DNA of 11,699 bases from JBDTLH01 sp039934875 (GTDB lineage: Bacteria; Acidobacteriota; Terriglobia; Terriglobales; Acidobacteriaceae): NCBI GenBank assembly GCA_039934875.1, contig JBDTLH010000380.1:1-11699 (forward strand). Reading direction: 5' to 3'. A program made the position numbers and the translations under genes. Below, piece after piece: positions 1-6,574 of this stretch. The notes under the pieces were generated by a model, which searched no databases, was not told the origin of the DNA, and was given only the letters and a program-made list of their open reading frames with translations. Every line of letters begins with the position of its first letter. Position 1 is the stretch's first letter.

Positions 1-208
1 CAGCTCAGGTCAGGCAGCCTAGAAGTAAGCGAACCATGGCTGTAAAGGCAAGGTAAATCCATGCAATGGAAGGAATTAGCAGCGAATGGGGATGGAACTG
101 GCTAGGCGGCGGACTTAGCGGCGAAGATTAAGCCAAAGCGCTGCACCGAAACGCGGACGAGGGCGTCTGCGGAACAGTCGGCGAAGGCGCAGGCGCTACC
201 GGCCGATG
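1..208. other. Left-edge stretch without a supported gene
   Basis: I see no gene here. The only ATG-started frames on the plus strand are a few codons long, and the minus strand shows no start with a ribosome binding site. A frame on the plus strand stays open from about 112 past 208 but has no good start and an unnatural composition. I recognise no tRNA, rRNA or other structured RNA. The stretch lies downstream of the minus-strand zinc-ribbon gene; no hairpin followed by a T-run marks a terminator. Confidence 0.4.
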
Positions 209-388
209 CTAGAGCTTTTCGTAAAAATCGCACGCAGAGCAGGAGATATACATGCCTCCGGGCACATTGCGCTCGCGATCTTTCACCCGCATGGCGACGC
301 GGGTAGGCTTACTGCATTTGGGACAGTCGGTGCTCTTGGCGGTGTCCATGATTTTGTTGCGATTGGCGAGTTTGGCGATCTTTGCCAT
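209..388 (-). CDS. Small zinc-ribbon protein, 59 residues, function unknown
   Basis: A short basic protein whose only recognisable feature is two CxxC knuckles, C-P-K-C near residues 22-25 and C-S-A-C near residues 51-54. Together they would hold one zinc ion in a zinc-ribbon-like fold. The ATG at 388 is chosen over an upstream in-frame start at 445 because an AGGAG-type ribosome binding site lies about 8 bases ahead of it and the protein then begins M-A-K-I-A-K. The N-terminus is lysine-rich, and the protein ends E-K-L just after the second knuckle. There is no signal peptide or membrane segment, so it should be cytoplasmic. It lies 82 bases downstream of the secreted protein gene on the same strand, with a possible promoter of its own between them. 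Nucleic-acid binding is a common role for such ribbons, but I cannot assign a function. Confidence 0.72.
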   Translation of the reverse strand: MAKIAKLANRNKIMDTAKSTDCPKCSKPTRVAMRVKDRERNVPGGMYISCSACDFYEKL

Positions 389-450
389 GAAGGTAATTTC
401 TCCTGAAGAATTGGGACTGTCTCCGCGAGAGTTGCGGGAGAGCACACTTC

Positions 451-456
451 ATTATA
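451..456 (-). promoter_or_regulatory. Possible -10 box for the zinc-ribbon gene
   Basis: Read on the minus strand this is a perfect TATAAT, placed so that transcription would start near 445 and give a leader of about 55 bases before the ATG at 388. No good -35 box lies 16-18 bases upstream; a TTGAAT is only 12 bases away. The call therefore rests on the -10 match alone. Confidence 0.25.
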
Positions 457-470
457 GCGGAATCCTCCAT

Positions 471-1811
471 TCAATATCTCGGTCCCGCGGATGCATCGCC
501 GCCGGGCGCTCCGGGGATAGGCGCGGAGGTGGGCATACCCGGAATAGGTCCGGAACGCCGTTGCTGTTGCTGCTGGGGATATTGGGAGGCGTCCGAATCG
601 GTGCCTCTCGCATTCGGATCCGTAGTGGGCGTGGTCGTATTCGGTAGTGGGGGCGCGGTACCTGGGGTACTACTACCCGTATCCACTACAGGAGGCGCAT
701 CGCCTGGCCGTTGCAAAGTCGGAGGGCGGCGATTGGCGTCCGCCTTCGCTTGCTGGATGCGATCGGCGGTTTCCTGCTTCTGCTCGGCTTGTTGCTGGGC
801 GACGGTCCCCAACTCGCTCGAATCGATCTCAGGTTTATCGCGGACGATCATCGCCTCGCCCAAAGGCATTTCCTTGATGCGGATCAGACGGTCGCCCTCA
901 AAGCGCAGAAAGCGCACGGTCGCGGGCGGTGTGCCATACATCCAGTCTTCGTAGGATGCGCCGTTCTCATCTTCTCTGAACTTTTTCTCCGGGCGGCCCA
1001 TGGCGGTCAGCACCATCTCATGGTTCATGCCCACCAGCGCTTTGTGGTCGAGCACCGCAGCCTTGATTTTTGGCGGCAAGGTGTCGGCGTAGGCCTGGGT
1101 GGGAGACTTGACCGAGAAATCGAGGATGGGCGAGAGCAACTCACGCACCTCAACGGCGGAGATTTGCGGCACATACTTAGGAAAGGTGAGCGTCAGCAGC
1201 AGGCCCTTGGCGCGGGGATCGTCGGGCTTGGCCATGGGAGCTGTTTCGGCGGCGCCGACGCCAACCGAGACGTGCTCATACCATTTGTGCTTGGTTTTGG
1301 GGCCCCCGTTCAGCTCGAAGAGGATGGACTTGTCCTTGATCTCCATTTCGGTGATCTGCACGCGGTCGCCCTTCTTGGCAGCCGCTCCGAACTCCATCAC
1401 CATCTGATTGAGCATGCCGTCGGCGGGTTCGATGTGTCCATTGGCGGGCAGCGTGAGGGTCTTGTCGGTGTAGGGCAAAGGCCGCTTGGCATAGGCAATT
1501 TCGGCATTCAGCGAACGAAACAAATCCAGCCGGTTCTCTTTGCTCAGTTTTTGGTCAGAGAGCTTGACATCGGTGAGCGGCGTCGGAGGTTGCGGAGCCA
1601 CGCCGGGGACTGCGGGCGCATTGCCGATGACAAAGACGTGCGGGTCAGTGGGATTGGTCGCGGGCGCGCTACTCTGCGCACTCTTCGGCGCGGGCGCGGA
1701 CGGCGGCGGAGCTGTCTTATCCACCTGAGCGCTTGCCGGGCTGCCTAGCACGATCCCGCCAGCAAGCGCCAGGCCAACGATAACCTGAGTTGAAGCCATT
1801 CTGCGCTGCAT
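471..1811 (-). CDS. Secreted proline-rich protein of unknown function with a BamE-like segment
   Basis: From the ATG at 1811 the protein has 446 residues and opens with a classical signal peptide: basic M-Q-R-R-M start, hydrophobic run V-I-V-G-L-A-L-A-G-G, and an A-S-A cleavage site before Q. An in-frame ATG at 1847 would add the acidic stretch M-A-K-S-A-E-E-E and lacks a ribosome binding site. The start at 1811 has AGGAG 12 bases upstream, rather far but better. A Pro/Ala/Ser linker follows, then a globular middle of about 250 residues. It holds a segment (G-M-N-H-E-M-V-L-T-A-M-G-R-P ... E-D-W-M-Y-G) that resembles the core of BamE/SmpA-like domains. After that comes a Gln/Glu/Lys-rich, probably helical stretch and a long low-complexity Pro/Thr/Gly tail with a run of five glutamines. 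Export to the periplasm or beyond is supported; the function is not. The BamE likeness is a visual impression, not a search result. Confidence 0.78.
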   Translation of the reverse strand: MQRRMASTQVIVGLALAGGIVLGSPASAQVDKTAPPPSAPAPKSAQSSAPATNPTDPHVFVIGNAPAVPGVAPQPPTPLTDVKLSDQKLSKENRLDLFRSLNAEIAYAKRPLPYTDKTLTLPANGHIEPADGMLNQMVMEFGAAAKKGDRVQITEMEIKDKSILFELNGGPKTKHKWYEHVSVGVGAAETAPMAKPDDPRAKGLLLTLTFPKYVPQISAVEVRELLSPILDFSVKSPTQAYADTLPPKIKAAVLDHKALVGMNHEMVLTAMGRPEKKFREDENGASYEDWMYGTPPATVRFLRFEGDRLIRIKEMPLGEAMIVRDKPEIDSSELGTVAQQQAEQKQETADRIQQAKADANRRPPTLQRPGDAPPVVDTGSSTPGTAPPLPNTTTPTTDPNARGTDSDASQYPQQQQQRRSGPIPGMPTSAPIPGAPGGDASAGPRY

Positions 1812-1917
1812 AGATATAGTCTGCTCCTCTTCCGCCGATTTCGCCATAAGGAAGGAGAAGGGGCAGGTCTCCTGAATATTCGATGCGGCGGCGAAGCGTG
1901 GGCGTGACCCTGAGAGC

Positions 1918-1923
1918 TATAAT
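1918..1923 (+). promoter_or_regulatory. Possible -10 box for the CocE-type hydrolase gene
   Basis: A perfect TATAAT lies 30 bases before the TTG start at 1954, which would give a leader of about 24 bases. The sequence 17 bases upstream (around 1895-1900) does not resemble TTGACA, so only the -10 half is supported. It sits in the 140-base gap between the divergent secreted-protein and hydrolase genes. Confidence 0.35.
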
Positions 1924-1953
1924 TCCGTCACTTCATCTTCTCAGGAGTTCTGC

Positions 1954-3864
1954 TTGCCCAAACGGACCCGCACCTTGCTATTCGCGCTCGCAACCTTGGC
2001 TCTCACAACCGCCGGACTGAGCCTGGCGCAAACTGCGACCCAAACCGCACCCCAGCGCTCCACGCCGGTTTTCAAGTATCAGCAGGTCATGGTTCCGGTG
2101 CGCGATGGAATCCATTTGCAAACGGTGATCTTCACGCCGGTGAATCAGCAGGGACCGCTGCCGATTCTGCTGCAACGTACTCCGTACGGCGTACCCGATA
2201 AGGCCCCGGACAAGATACCTGGTTCGCTCAAGGAGTTTGCCCAGGACGGGTATATTTTCGTGTTTCAGAACTTGCGCGGACGTTTCAAATCCGAAGGCAC
2301 ATTCGGCCTCAGCTTTCAGACCGACCTCGCGAATCCCAAGGCGACCAGTGAGACGACGGACGCCTACGACACGATCAGTTGGCTGGTGAAGAATGTTCCG
2401 GAGAACAACGGCAAAGTGGGAATTTGGGGAGTGTCGTATCCGGGGGTGGTGGCGGCGATGACGCTGCTGGAGCCGAATCCGGCGCTCAAAGCGGTGTCAG
2501 AGCAGGCCGCCCCGGCGGACCAGTGGATGAATGATGATATGCATCGCTATGGCGCGTTGCGCGAGAGTTACGCGCTGGAGTATTCGGTGATGGAGCAGGC
2601 GGACAAGAACTCCAACACGCATTTCAACTTCGATGACTACGATACCTATGAGTGGTATTTGAAGCTTGGACCGCTCGAGAATGTGAATGAGAAATATCTG
2701 CACGGGTCGATTCCCTATTGGAATGACATGATGAAGCATCCGAACTACGATGCGTTCTGGAAGGCGGAGGCATGGGTGAATAAGCTGCATAGCGCGCCGG
2801 TGCCGAACCTGAATGTTGCCGGATGGTGGGACCAGGAAGACCCGTGGGGACCCTGGAAGATCTTTCGCAGTTCTGAAGAGAGCGATCCACAGCACAACAA
2901 TTATATGGTCGCGGGACCCTGGTACCACGGAGGCTGGCAGGGGCCGGATGGCTCCACGCTGGGCATTGTTCCCTTCGCAGGCCATAAGACCTCGGTAGAG
3001 TTCCGGGAGCAGATCGAAGCGCCATTCTTCCGCCATTACCTGCACGGCGAGGGCGAGAAGTTTCCCTGGAAGGCATCGACTTTCGAAACCGGATCGAACA
3101 CGTGGAAGACGTATTCGGCGTGGCCTCCGAAGGAATCGAAGCCGACGAATTTGTATTTGGGCGCGGATGGAACGCTGTCATTCGATGCTCCGAAGCAGGC
3201 GGGCAGCGGTAATGAGTATGTGCAATATCTGTCGGATCCGGCCAAGCCCGTACCCTACCGGACACGGCCGATCTCGCCAACTTATCCCGGAGGCGACTGG
3301 CGCACCTGGGAGGTGGCGGACCAGCGGTTTGTGGAGGGGCGTCCGGATGTAGCGACCTTCGTCAGCCAGCCGCTCGATCACGACATCACTATCACCGGAG
3401 CGCTTGCCGCGGACCTCTTCGCTTCGACGTCCGGCACCGATAGCGACTTTGTGGTGAAGCTGATCGACGTCTATCCGGAGAACGCGCAGAAGGACGCGTG
3501 GGATGCGGAGGCTGGCCCGAAGCCGGGACAATACGCGCAGTCGATGAACGGATACGAGTTGCCGATTGCGATGGAGGTGCGGCGCGGGCGCTTCAACCAG
3601 AGCTATGAGCAGCCGCAGGCGCTAGTGGCGAACCAGGTGACGGAGTTCGCTATCCCGCTGCGCGACCACGACCATGTATTTTTGAAGGGACACAAGATCA
3701 TGGTGCAGGTGCAGTCCACCTGGTTCCCGATCATTGATCGCAATCCGCAGACCTTCACGCCCAGCATCAACGACGCGAAGGCGACGGATTATGTGCCGGC
3801 AACGCAGCGGATTTATTGTTCGCCGCAGCAGGCCTCGCACATCGTGCTACCGGTGATGCCCTAA
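1954..3864 (+). CDS. Secreted CocE/NonD-family (peptidase S15) alpha/beta hydrolase
   Basis: A 636-residue serine hydrolase of the X-Pro dipeptidyl-peptidase/cocaine esterase/glutaryl-7-ACA acylase superfamily. The start is a TTG with AGGAG six bases ahead, followed by a signal peptide (basic M-P-K-R-T-R, then hydrophobic residues to about 25), so the enzyme should be exported. The catalytic triad is visible: nucleophile S161 in G-V-S-Y-P-G, D293 in G-W-W-D, and H325 in G-P-W-Y-H-G. The last 220 or so residues fit the family's C-terminal jelly-roll domain. Members cleave esters or amides, often acyl or X-Pro substrates; the actual substrate cannot be read from sequence. The length is normal for the family. 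The metallo-hydrolase gene starts 9 bases after the stop, so the two are probably cotranscribed. Confidence 0.93.
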   Translation: MPKRTRTLLFALATLALTTAGLSLAQTATQTAPQRSTPVFKYQQVMVPVRDGIHLQTVIFTPVNQQGPLPILLQRTPYGVPDKAPDKIPGSLKEFAQDGYIFVFQNLRGRFKSEGTFGLSFQTDLANPKATSETTDAYDTISWLVKNVPENNGKVGIWGVSYPGVVAAMTLLEPNPALKAVSEQAAPADQWMNDDMHRYGALRESYALEYSVMEQADKNSNTHFNFDDYDTYEWYLKLGPLENVNEKYLHGSIPYWNDMMKHPNYDAFWKAEAWVNKLHSAPVPNLNVAGWWDQEDPWGPWKIFRSSEESDPQHNNYMVAGPWYHGGWQGPDGSTLGIVPFAGHKTSVEFREQIEAPFFRHYLHGEGEKFPWKASTFETGSNTWKTYSAWPPKESKPTNLYLGADGTLSFDAPKQAGSGNEYVQYLSDPAKPVPYRTRPISPTYPGGDWRTWEVADQRFVEGRPDVATFVSQPLDHDITITGALAADLFASTSGTDSDFVVKLIDVYPENAQKDAWDAEAGPKPGQYAQSMNGYELPIAMEVRRGRFNQSYEQPQALVANQVTEFAIPLRDHDHVFLKGHKIMVQVQSTWFPIIDRNPQTFTPSINDAKATDYVPATQRIYCSPQQASHIVLPVMP

Positions 3865-3873
3865 GATGAAAGT

Positions 3874-4509
3874 ATGATTCACGAGGTATTTCCGGTCGGG
3901 CCGATTGCCTGCAACTGCTCTGTGCTGGGCGATGAAAATACGCGCGAGGCGATGGTGATCGATCCCGGCGACGAGATCGACCGCATCCTGCTCACGCTGG
4001 CGAAGCACGGGCTGACGCTCAAGCAGATCGTCATCACCCATGCGCACATCGACCACATCGGCGGGGCGATGAAGCTGAAGGCGGCGACCAGCGCGCCCAT
4101 CCTGCTCAACCAGAATGACGAGATGCTGCTGAAGATGCTGGATATGCAGGCGGCGTGGGTGGGGATGCGTCCGCCGGGCGAGGTGACGATCGATCAGCAT
4201 CTTAGCGACGCGGCGAAGTTGAAGATCGGCGGAATCGAGTCGCAGGTGATTCACACGCCGGGACATACCGAGGGAAGCCTGTGCGTGTATATTCCCGCCG
4301 AGCACAAGTTGATTGCCGGAGACACACTCTTTGCGGGCAGCATCGGACGCACCGACCTGCCCGGAGGCAATTACGAAAAGATCATCCGCTCTATCCGCGG
4401 CAAGCTGCTGGGATTGCCGGAGGAGACGATTGTTTTTCCTGGACATGGGCCGGTGACGACGATTGGGGAGGAGAAGGAGAGGAACCCGTTTCTGCGGGGA
4501 ATAACCTGA
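3874..4509 (+). CDS. Metallo-beta-lactamase-fold hydrolase, glyoxalase II-like
   Basis: A 211-residue cytoplasmic enzyme with the complete dinuclear metal site of the MBL superfamily: H56-A-H58-I-D60-H61, then H131 in T-P-G-H, D150 in G-D-T-L-F, and H191 in F-P-G-H-G-P. The size and motif spacing match the short YcbL/glyoxalase II-like group, which hydrolyses thioesters such as S-lactoylglutathione, or related small substrates. The long C-terminal substrate domain of classical glyoxalase II is absent. The ATG at 3874 lies nine bases after the upstream stop and has only a weak purine-rich site, consistent with translational coupling to the secreted hydrolase. No signal peptide is present, so the pair act in different compartments and a shared pathway is not proven. 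Confidence 0.92.
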   Translation: MIHEVFPVGPIACNCSVLGDENTREAMVIDPGDEIDRILLTLAKHGLTLKQIVITHAHIDHIGGAMKLKAATSAPILLNQNDEMLLKMLDMQAAWVGMRPPGEVTIDQHLSDAAKLKIGGIESQVIHTPGHTEGSLCVYIPAEHKLIAGDTLFAGSIGRTDLPGGNYEKIIRSIRGKLLGLPEETIVFPGHGPVTTIGEEKERNPFLRGIT

Positions 4510-4527
4510 ATGTGTAGCGCCGGGTCA

Positions 4528-4621
4528 GCTCCGGGCAACGCTCTCCGCATTTCGTACGATCTTCGCTCCGGGTGACGCTCTCCGCTCCGGGTAACGCTCT
4601 CCGCTCCGGGTAACGCTCTCC
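4528..4621 (+). repeat. 19-bp tandem repeat, three perfect-register copies plus one detached copy
   Basis: Three adjacent copies of a 19-base unit (GCTCCGGGTAACGCTCTCC) occupy 4565-4583, 4584-4602 and 4603-4621. The first differs at one base (G for A). A fourth copy with one change (C for T) stands at 4528-4546, separated by an 18-base unrelated spacer. The array fills the gap between the metallo-hydrolase stop and the left hairpin arm of the transposase island. A degraded piece of similar sequence (GGGTAGCGCTCT, near 5274-5285) may lie beyond the right arm in the same orientation. It is not a CRISPR: the units are too short and abut without spacers. Confidence 0.85.
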
Positions 4622-4629
4622 AGATTTCC

Positions 4630-4714
4630 GCCGCGTAGCGGCAATATCGACTAGCCCCACGTTTCAACGTGGGGTAACGTCGTCGAAAATGGGGAGTGCC
4701 GTAGGCACGGCATC
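4630..4714 (+). repeat. Left three-hairpin arm (REP/BIME-like)
   Basis: Three hairpins in order: GCCGC-GTA-GCGGC at 4630-4642, an 8-bp stem CCCCACGT / ACGTGGGG with loop TTCA at 4655-4674, and GTGCC-GTA-GGCAC at 4696-4708, followed by GGCATC. The two outer hairpins contain GTAG across loop and stem. The arm is the reverse complement of the right arm apart from scattered changes in the spacers and one spacer indel; the stems are identical. There is no T-run after any stem, so these are not ordinary intrinsic terminators. Confidence 0.88.
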
Positions 4715-4744
4715 TGCTATTCTGCATACGCCGCCACGAACATT

Positions 4745-5187
4745 ATGGCGCACACCTATACCCTCGCGTACCACCACATCGTTTTCAGCACCAAGCTCCG
4801 GCGCAATTTGAATCGGTCAGAGTGGGAGCCGCAGATTCACGCGATCTTCCGCGGCATCGCCCGCAATAAAGGCTTCTCTGTGGATTGCTCAGGAGGGACG
4901 GAGAACCACGTACACCTGCTTATCCGACTTCCCCCAATATGGAGCTAAGTAAAGCCATGCAGCTTCTAAAGGGAAGTTCTTCTCGTTGGGCAGGTGAACG
5001 GGAGAATGATTTTGCCTGGCAGCAAGGATATGCGGCATTCAGTGTAAGCTTTTCGGCGCTCGATCAAGTTCGTCGCTACATTCGCAATCAGAAGCAACAT
5101 CATGTGAAGATTTCCTTCGAGGATGAGTTCCGTTCCTTCCTGAAGAAACACGGCGTCGCGTATGACGAGCAATATTTATTTGGTTGA
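4745..5187 (+). pseudogene. IS200/RAYT-like Y1 transposase with a one-base frameshift
   Basis: A Y1-family (HUH endonuclease) transposase read in two frames. The first frame, from ATG 4745 to a stop at 4948, carries the N-terminal half with the HUH motif in N-H-V-H-L-L and ends R-L-P-P. The second frame continues N-M-E-L-S-K and runs to the stop at 5187. It includes the W-Q-x-G-Y-A-A-F-S-V-S segment, the helix R-R-Y-I-R-N-Q with the probable catalytic tyrosine, and the family-typical end K-K-H-G-V-A-Y-D-E-Q-Y-L-F-G. The break falls at a run of five C at 4931-4935; one extra C restores the whole protein of about 147 residues. All catalytic parts are intact, so the decay is recent or the break is a homopolymer error. 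A programmed -1 shift is less likely because there is no proper X-XXY-YYZ slippery heptamer. Family members nick and rejoin single-stranded DNA at hairpins such as those in the flanking arms. Confidence 0.88.
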
Positions 5188-5271
5188 TGCCGTGCCTACG
5201 GCACTCACCATCTTCGGCCACCGTTACCCCACGTTGAAACGTGGGGCTAATCAACGCTGCCGCTACGCGGC
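5186..5271 (-). repeat. Right three-hairpin arm (inverted copy of the left arm)
   Basis: Read on the plus strand the hairpins are GTGCC-TAC-GGCAC (5192-5204), CCCCACGT / ACGTGGGG with loop TGAA (5227-5246) and GCCGC-TAC-GCGGC (5259-5271). The arm begins inside the transposase stop codon and ends about 40 bases before the stop of the convergent aminotransferase gene. Spacers of 22 and 12 bases separate the hairpins, against 21 and 12 in the left arm. The stems are conserved while the spacers differ at several bases, so the stems look like the constrained part. Confidence 0.88.
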
Positions 5272-5312
5272 ACGGGTAGCGCTCTTACTTTCGGCGGAGC
5301 GGGCAACGTAAG

Positions 5313-6557
5313 TCACCCGAGCAGCCCATCCCCGATTCGAATCAGGCGGGAAACGCCCTTAACAAACCGTTGCGATGCAAGCAGCAGGCTCACCACAACA
5401 TACCCCTCCTGGATAAAGTTGTAGAAGTGGCCGGGGTGGACGAGCACACCTTCTTCTTCCAGCAGTTTGACGGCGAAGCTCTCATCGCTTTCCGCGCGGG
5501 GGATGCGGAGGATGGCGTACCATCCGGCGTCGGCGCGGAGCAGAGAACAGCCTCGGCTAACTTCGATTTGGCGCTTCAGTTCGCCGAGATTCTCGAGACA
5601 GCGTGAGCGGATTTGCCGCTGCACAGCAGGCGCGGTGGAGAGCAGTTCGGGGAGCGCGTGCTGGATAGGCGCGTTGACGGAGAGATAGGCGTCCGCAATG
5701 ATCTCCAACCGTTTCAGCGCCTGGTCAAGGAGCGGCTCGGGGCCATTCGCAGCGCACCAGGCGAGTTTAAGTTGCGGCAAAGCAGCGACTTTCGACAATC
5801 CGGAGAGGGTTAAGGTCAGGGCGCGATTGCGGGTGGACCAGGACTGTGCCGTCCCTACGGGACTCTGCAATTTTTCTGCGCTCCCCCCGGCACTTACGTG
5901 CCGGTCTCTTTCTGTTTCGTCGCTACGCGACTCAAGAGGATAGTCCAGGAATACCTCGTCTGCGATGATGGCCAGGTTGCGAGATGCGCAGAGTTCTTCG
6001 AGGGCATCGGCTTCCCTTCTCGCGAGATACGATCCCGTTGGATTATTCGGGCTGACCACCATCACCGCGCGGGTGCGCTCCGTGATCTGCTGCTCGACTG
6101 AATGAAGATCGAGATGCCAGCCGTGATCGTAGAAGAGGTTGTAGGGCTTGAGCGTGACATCCTGCACGTCAGCGAGCAGGTCGAAGAGCGGATAGCTGGG
6201 GCGTGGCGCCAGCACCTCGTCTCCTGGATTGCATAACAACCGAAACAGATAGCTGTAGGCTTCGCTGGTGCTGGTGGTGAGCAGGATGCGCTCGGGCGAG
6301 ACCTCGATATTTTTCGCTGCGTAGTATTGGGCGACAGCTTTGCGCGCGCTTAGGATTCCAAACGGTTCAGGTTCATACAATAGAGCCTTGGAATTGCTGA
6401 ACGCGGCGCGGATTCGGTCACTCTCGTAATCGAATCCGCAGTCGGTGGGATTGGAGGCGGTGAGGTCGATGATTTCGCGCCCCTGCGCCTTCGCCCGTTC
6501 TACGGCCAGACTTAGTGCGTTGGGTTGCAGGTTCCAGTCAGTACGGCGGGCGAACAC
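5313..6557 (-). CDS. PLP-dependent class I/II aminotransferase carrying an in-frame hairpin repeat
   Basis: A 414-residue fold-type I aminotransferase, cytoplasmic, starting at a GTG with only a weak ribosome binding site. Visible PLP-site motifs are S-P-N-N-P-T-G with N172, D200 in A-D-E-V-F-L-D-Y (the aspartate that pairs with the pyridine nitrogen), and the Schiff-base lysine K256 in S-G-L-S-K. The position often held by tyrosine after D-E-V is phenylalanine (F203). Members transfer amino groups between amino acids and 2-oxo acids; the substrate is not evident. Between D200 and K256, residues about 209-238 (R-S-D-E-T-E-R-D-R-H ... G-T-A-Q-S-W) are encoded by a three-hairpin repeat and have no family counterpart that I know of. 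Without them the length would be about 384, usual for the family. The gene starts 17 bases after the stop of the small secreted protein gene on the same strand, so cotranscription is likely. Confidence 0.9.
   Translation of the reverse strand: MFARRTDWNLQPNALSLAVERAKAQGREIIDLTASNPTDCGFDYESDRIRAAFSNSKALLYEPEPFGILSARKAVAQYYAAKNIEVSPERILLTTSTSEAYSYLFRLLCNPGDEVLAPRPSYPLFDLLADVQDVTLKPYNLFYDHGWHLDLHSVEQQITERTRAVMVVSPNNPTGSYLARREADALEELCASRNLAIIADEVFLDYPLESRSDETERDRHVSAGGSAEKLQSPVGTAQSWSTRNRALTLTLSGLSKVAALPQLKLAWCAANGPEPLLDQALKRLEIIADAYLSVNAPIQHALPELLSTAPAVQRQIRSRCLENLGELKRQIEVSRGCSLLRADAGWYAILRIPRAESDESFAVKLLEEEGVLVHPGHFYNFIQEGYVVVSLLLASQRFVKGVSRLIRIGDGLLG
5847..5933 (-). repeat. Third copy of the three-hairpin repeat, inside the aminotransferase gene
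   Basis: On the plus strand the order is GTCCC-TAC-GGGAC (5851-5863), a 7-bp stem CCGGCAC / GTGCCGG with loop TTAC (5887-5904), and GTCGC-TAC-GCGAC (5919-5931). Order, loops and spacing (23 and 14 bases; about 81 in total) match the right arm of the transposase locus (22 and 12; about 80). The preceding TGCC and following CTC also match. Outer stems differ from the arm copies by paired changes: G-C to C-G in the first and C-G to T-A in the third. The repeat is read through in the aminotransferase frame without a stop. A short direct repeat CCAGGA flanks it at 5838-5843 and 5945-5950, but the 107-base period is not a multiple of three, so it may be chance. Confidence 0.85.
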
Positions 6558-6574
6558 CTGCTCAGAGTATCAGG

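Larger units (their letters stand above)
4630..5271 (+). mobile_element. RAYT-type transposase locus bounded by inverted three-hairpin arms
   Basis: A 642-bp unit consisting of a Y1 transposase gene (with a frameshift) between two arms of about 85 bp that are imperfect inverted copies of each other. The outermost elements on both sides are the same GCCGC-GTA-GCGGC hairpin, and the innermost end of each arm is the same GGCATC / GATGCC. The left arm stops 30 bases before the gene and the right arm begins in the last codons. This is the arrangement expected of a REP-associated tyrosine transposase sitting among its REP/BIME sequences, not of a classical IS200, which lacks such long inverted ends. 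No target duplication is visible. The assignment to the RAYT group is inference from the layout and the GTAG-bearing hairpins. Confidence 0.7.

Noticed and set aside
660..680. GGGTA-CTAC-TACCC palindrome in the secreted-protein gene as another repeat copy
   Set aside because: Only a single 5-bp stem without the two partner hairpins; likely chance in low-complexity coding sequence.
711..1748. A 345-codon open frame on the plus strand opposite the secreted proline-rich protein
   Set aside because: The minus-strand frame has a signal peptide and ordered composition; the plus-strand frame has shadow-like His/Arg/Gly composition and no start signals.
4528..4621. CRISPR array
   Set aside because: Units of 19 bp abut directly without spacers in three of four copies, and no cas genes are near.
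4925..4945. Programmed -1 frameshift in the transposase
   Set aside because: The C run is not preceded by the matching base for an X-XXY-YYZ heptamer and I see no stimulatory hairpin directly downstream; an indel in a homopolymer is simpler.
4655..5246. Intrinsic terminators at the 8-bp CCCCACGT stems
   Set aside because: No T-run follows either stem on either strand, and the stems belong to the mirrored repeat arms.
5838..5950. CCAGGA direct repeats as target-site duplication of the intragenic element
   Set aside because: Only six bases, and the implied 107-base insertion is not a multiple of three although the reading frame is kept; chance cannot be excluded.
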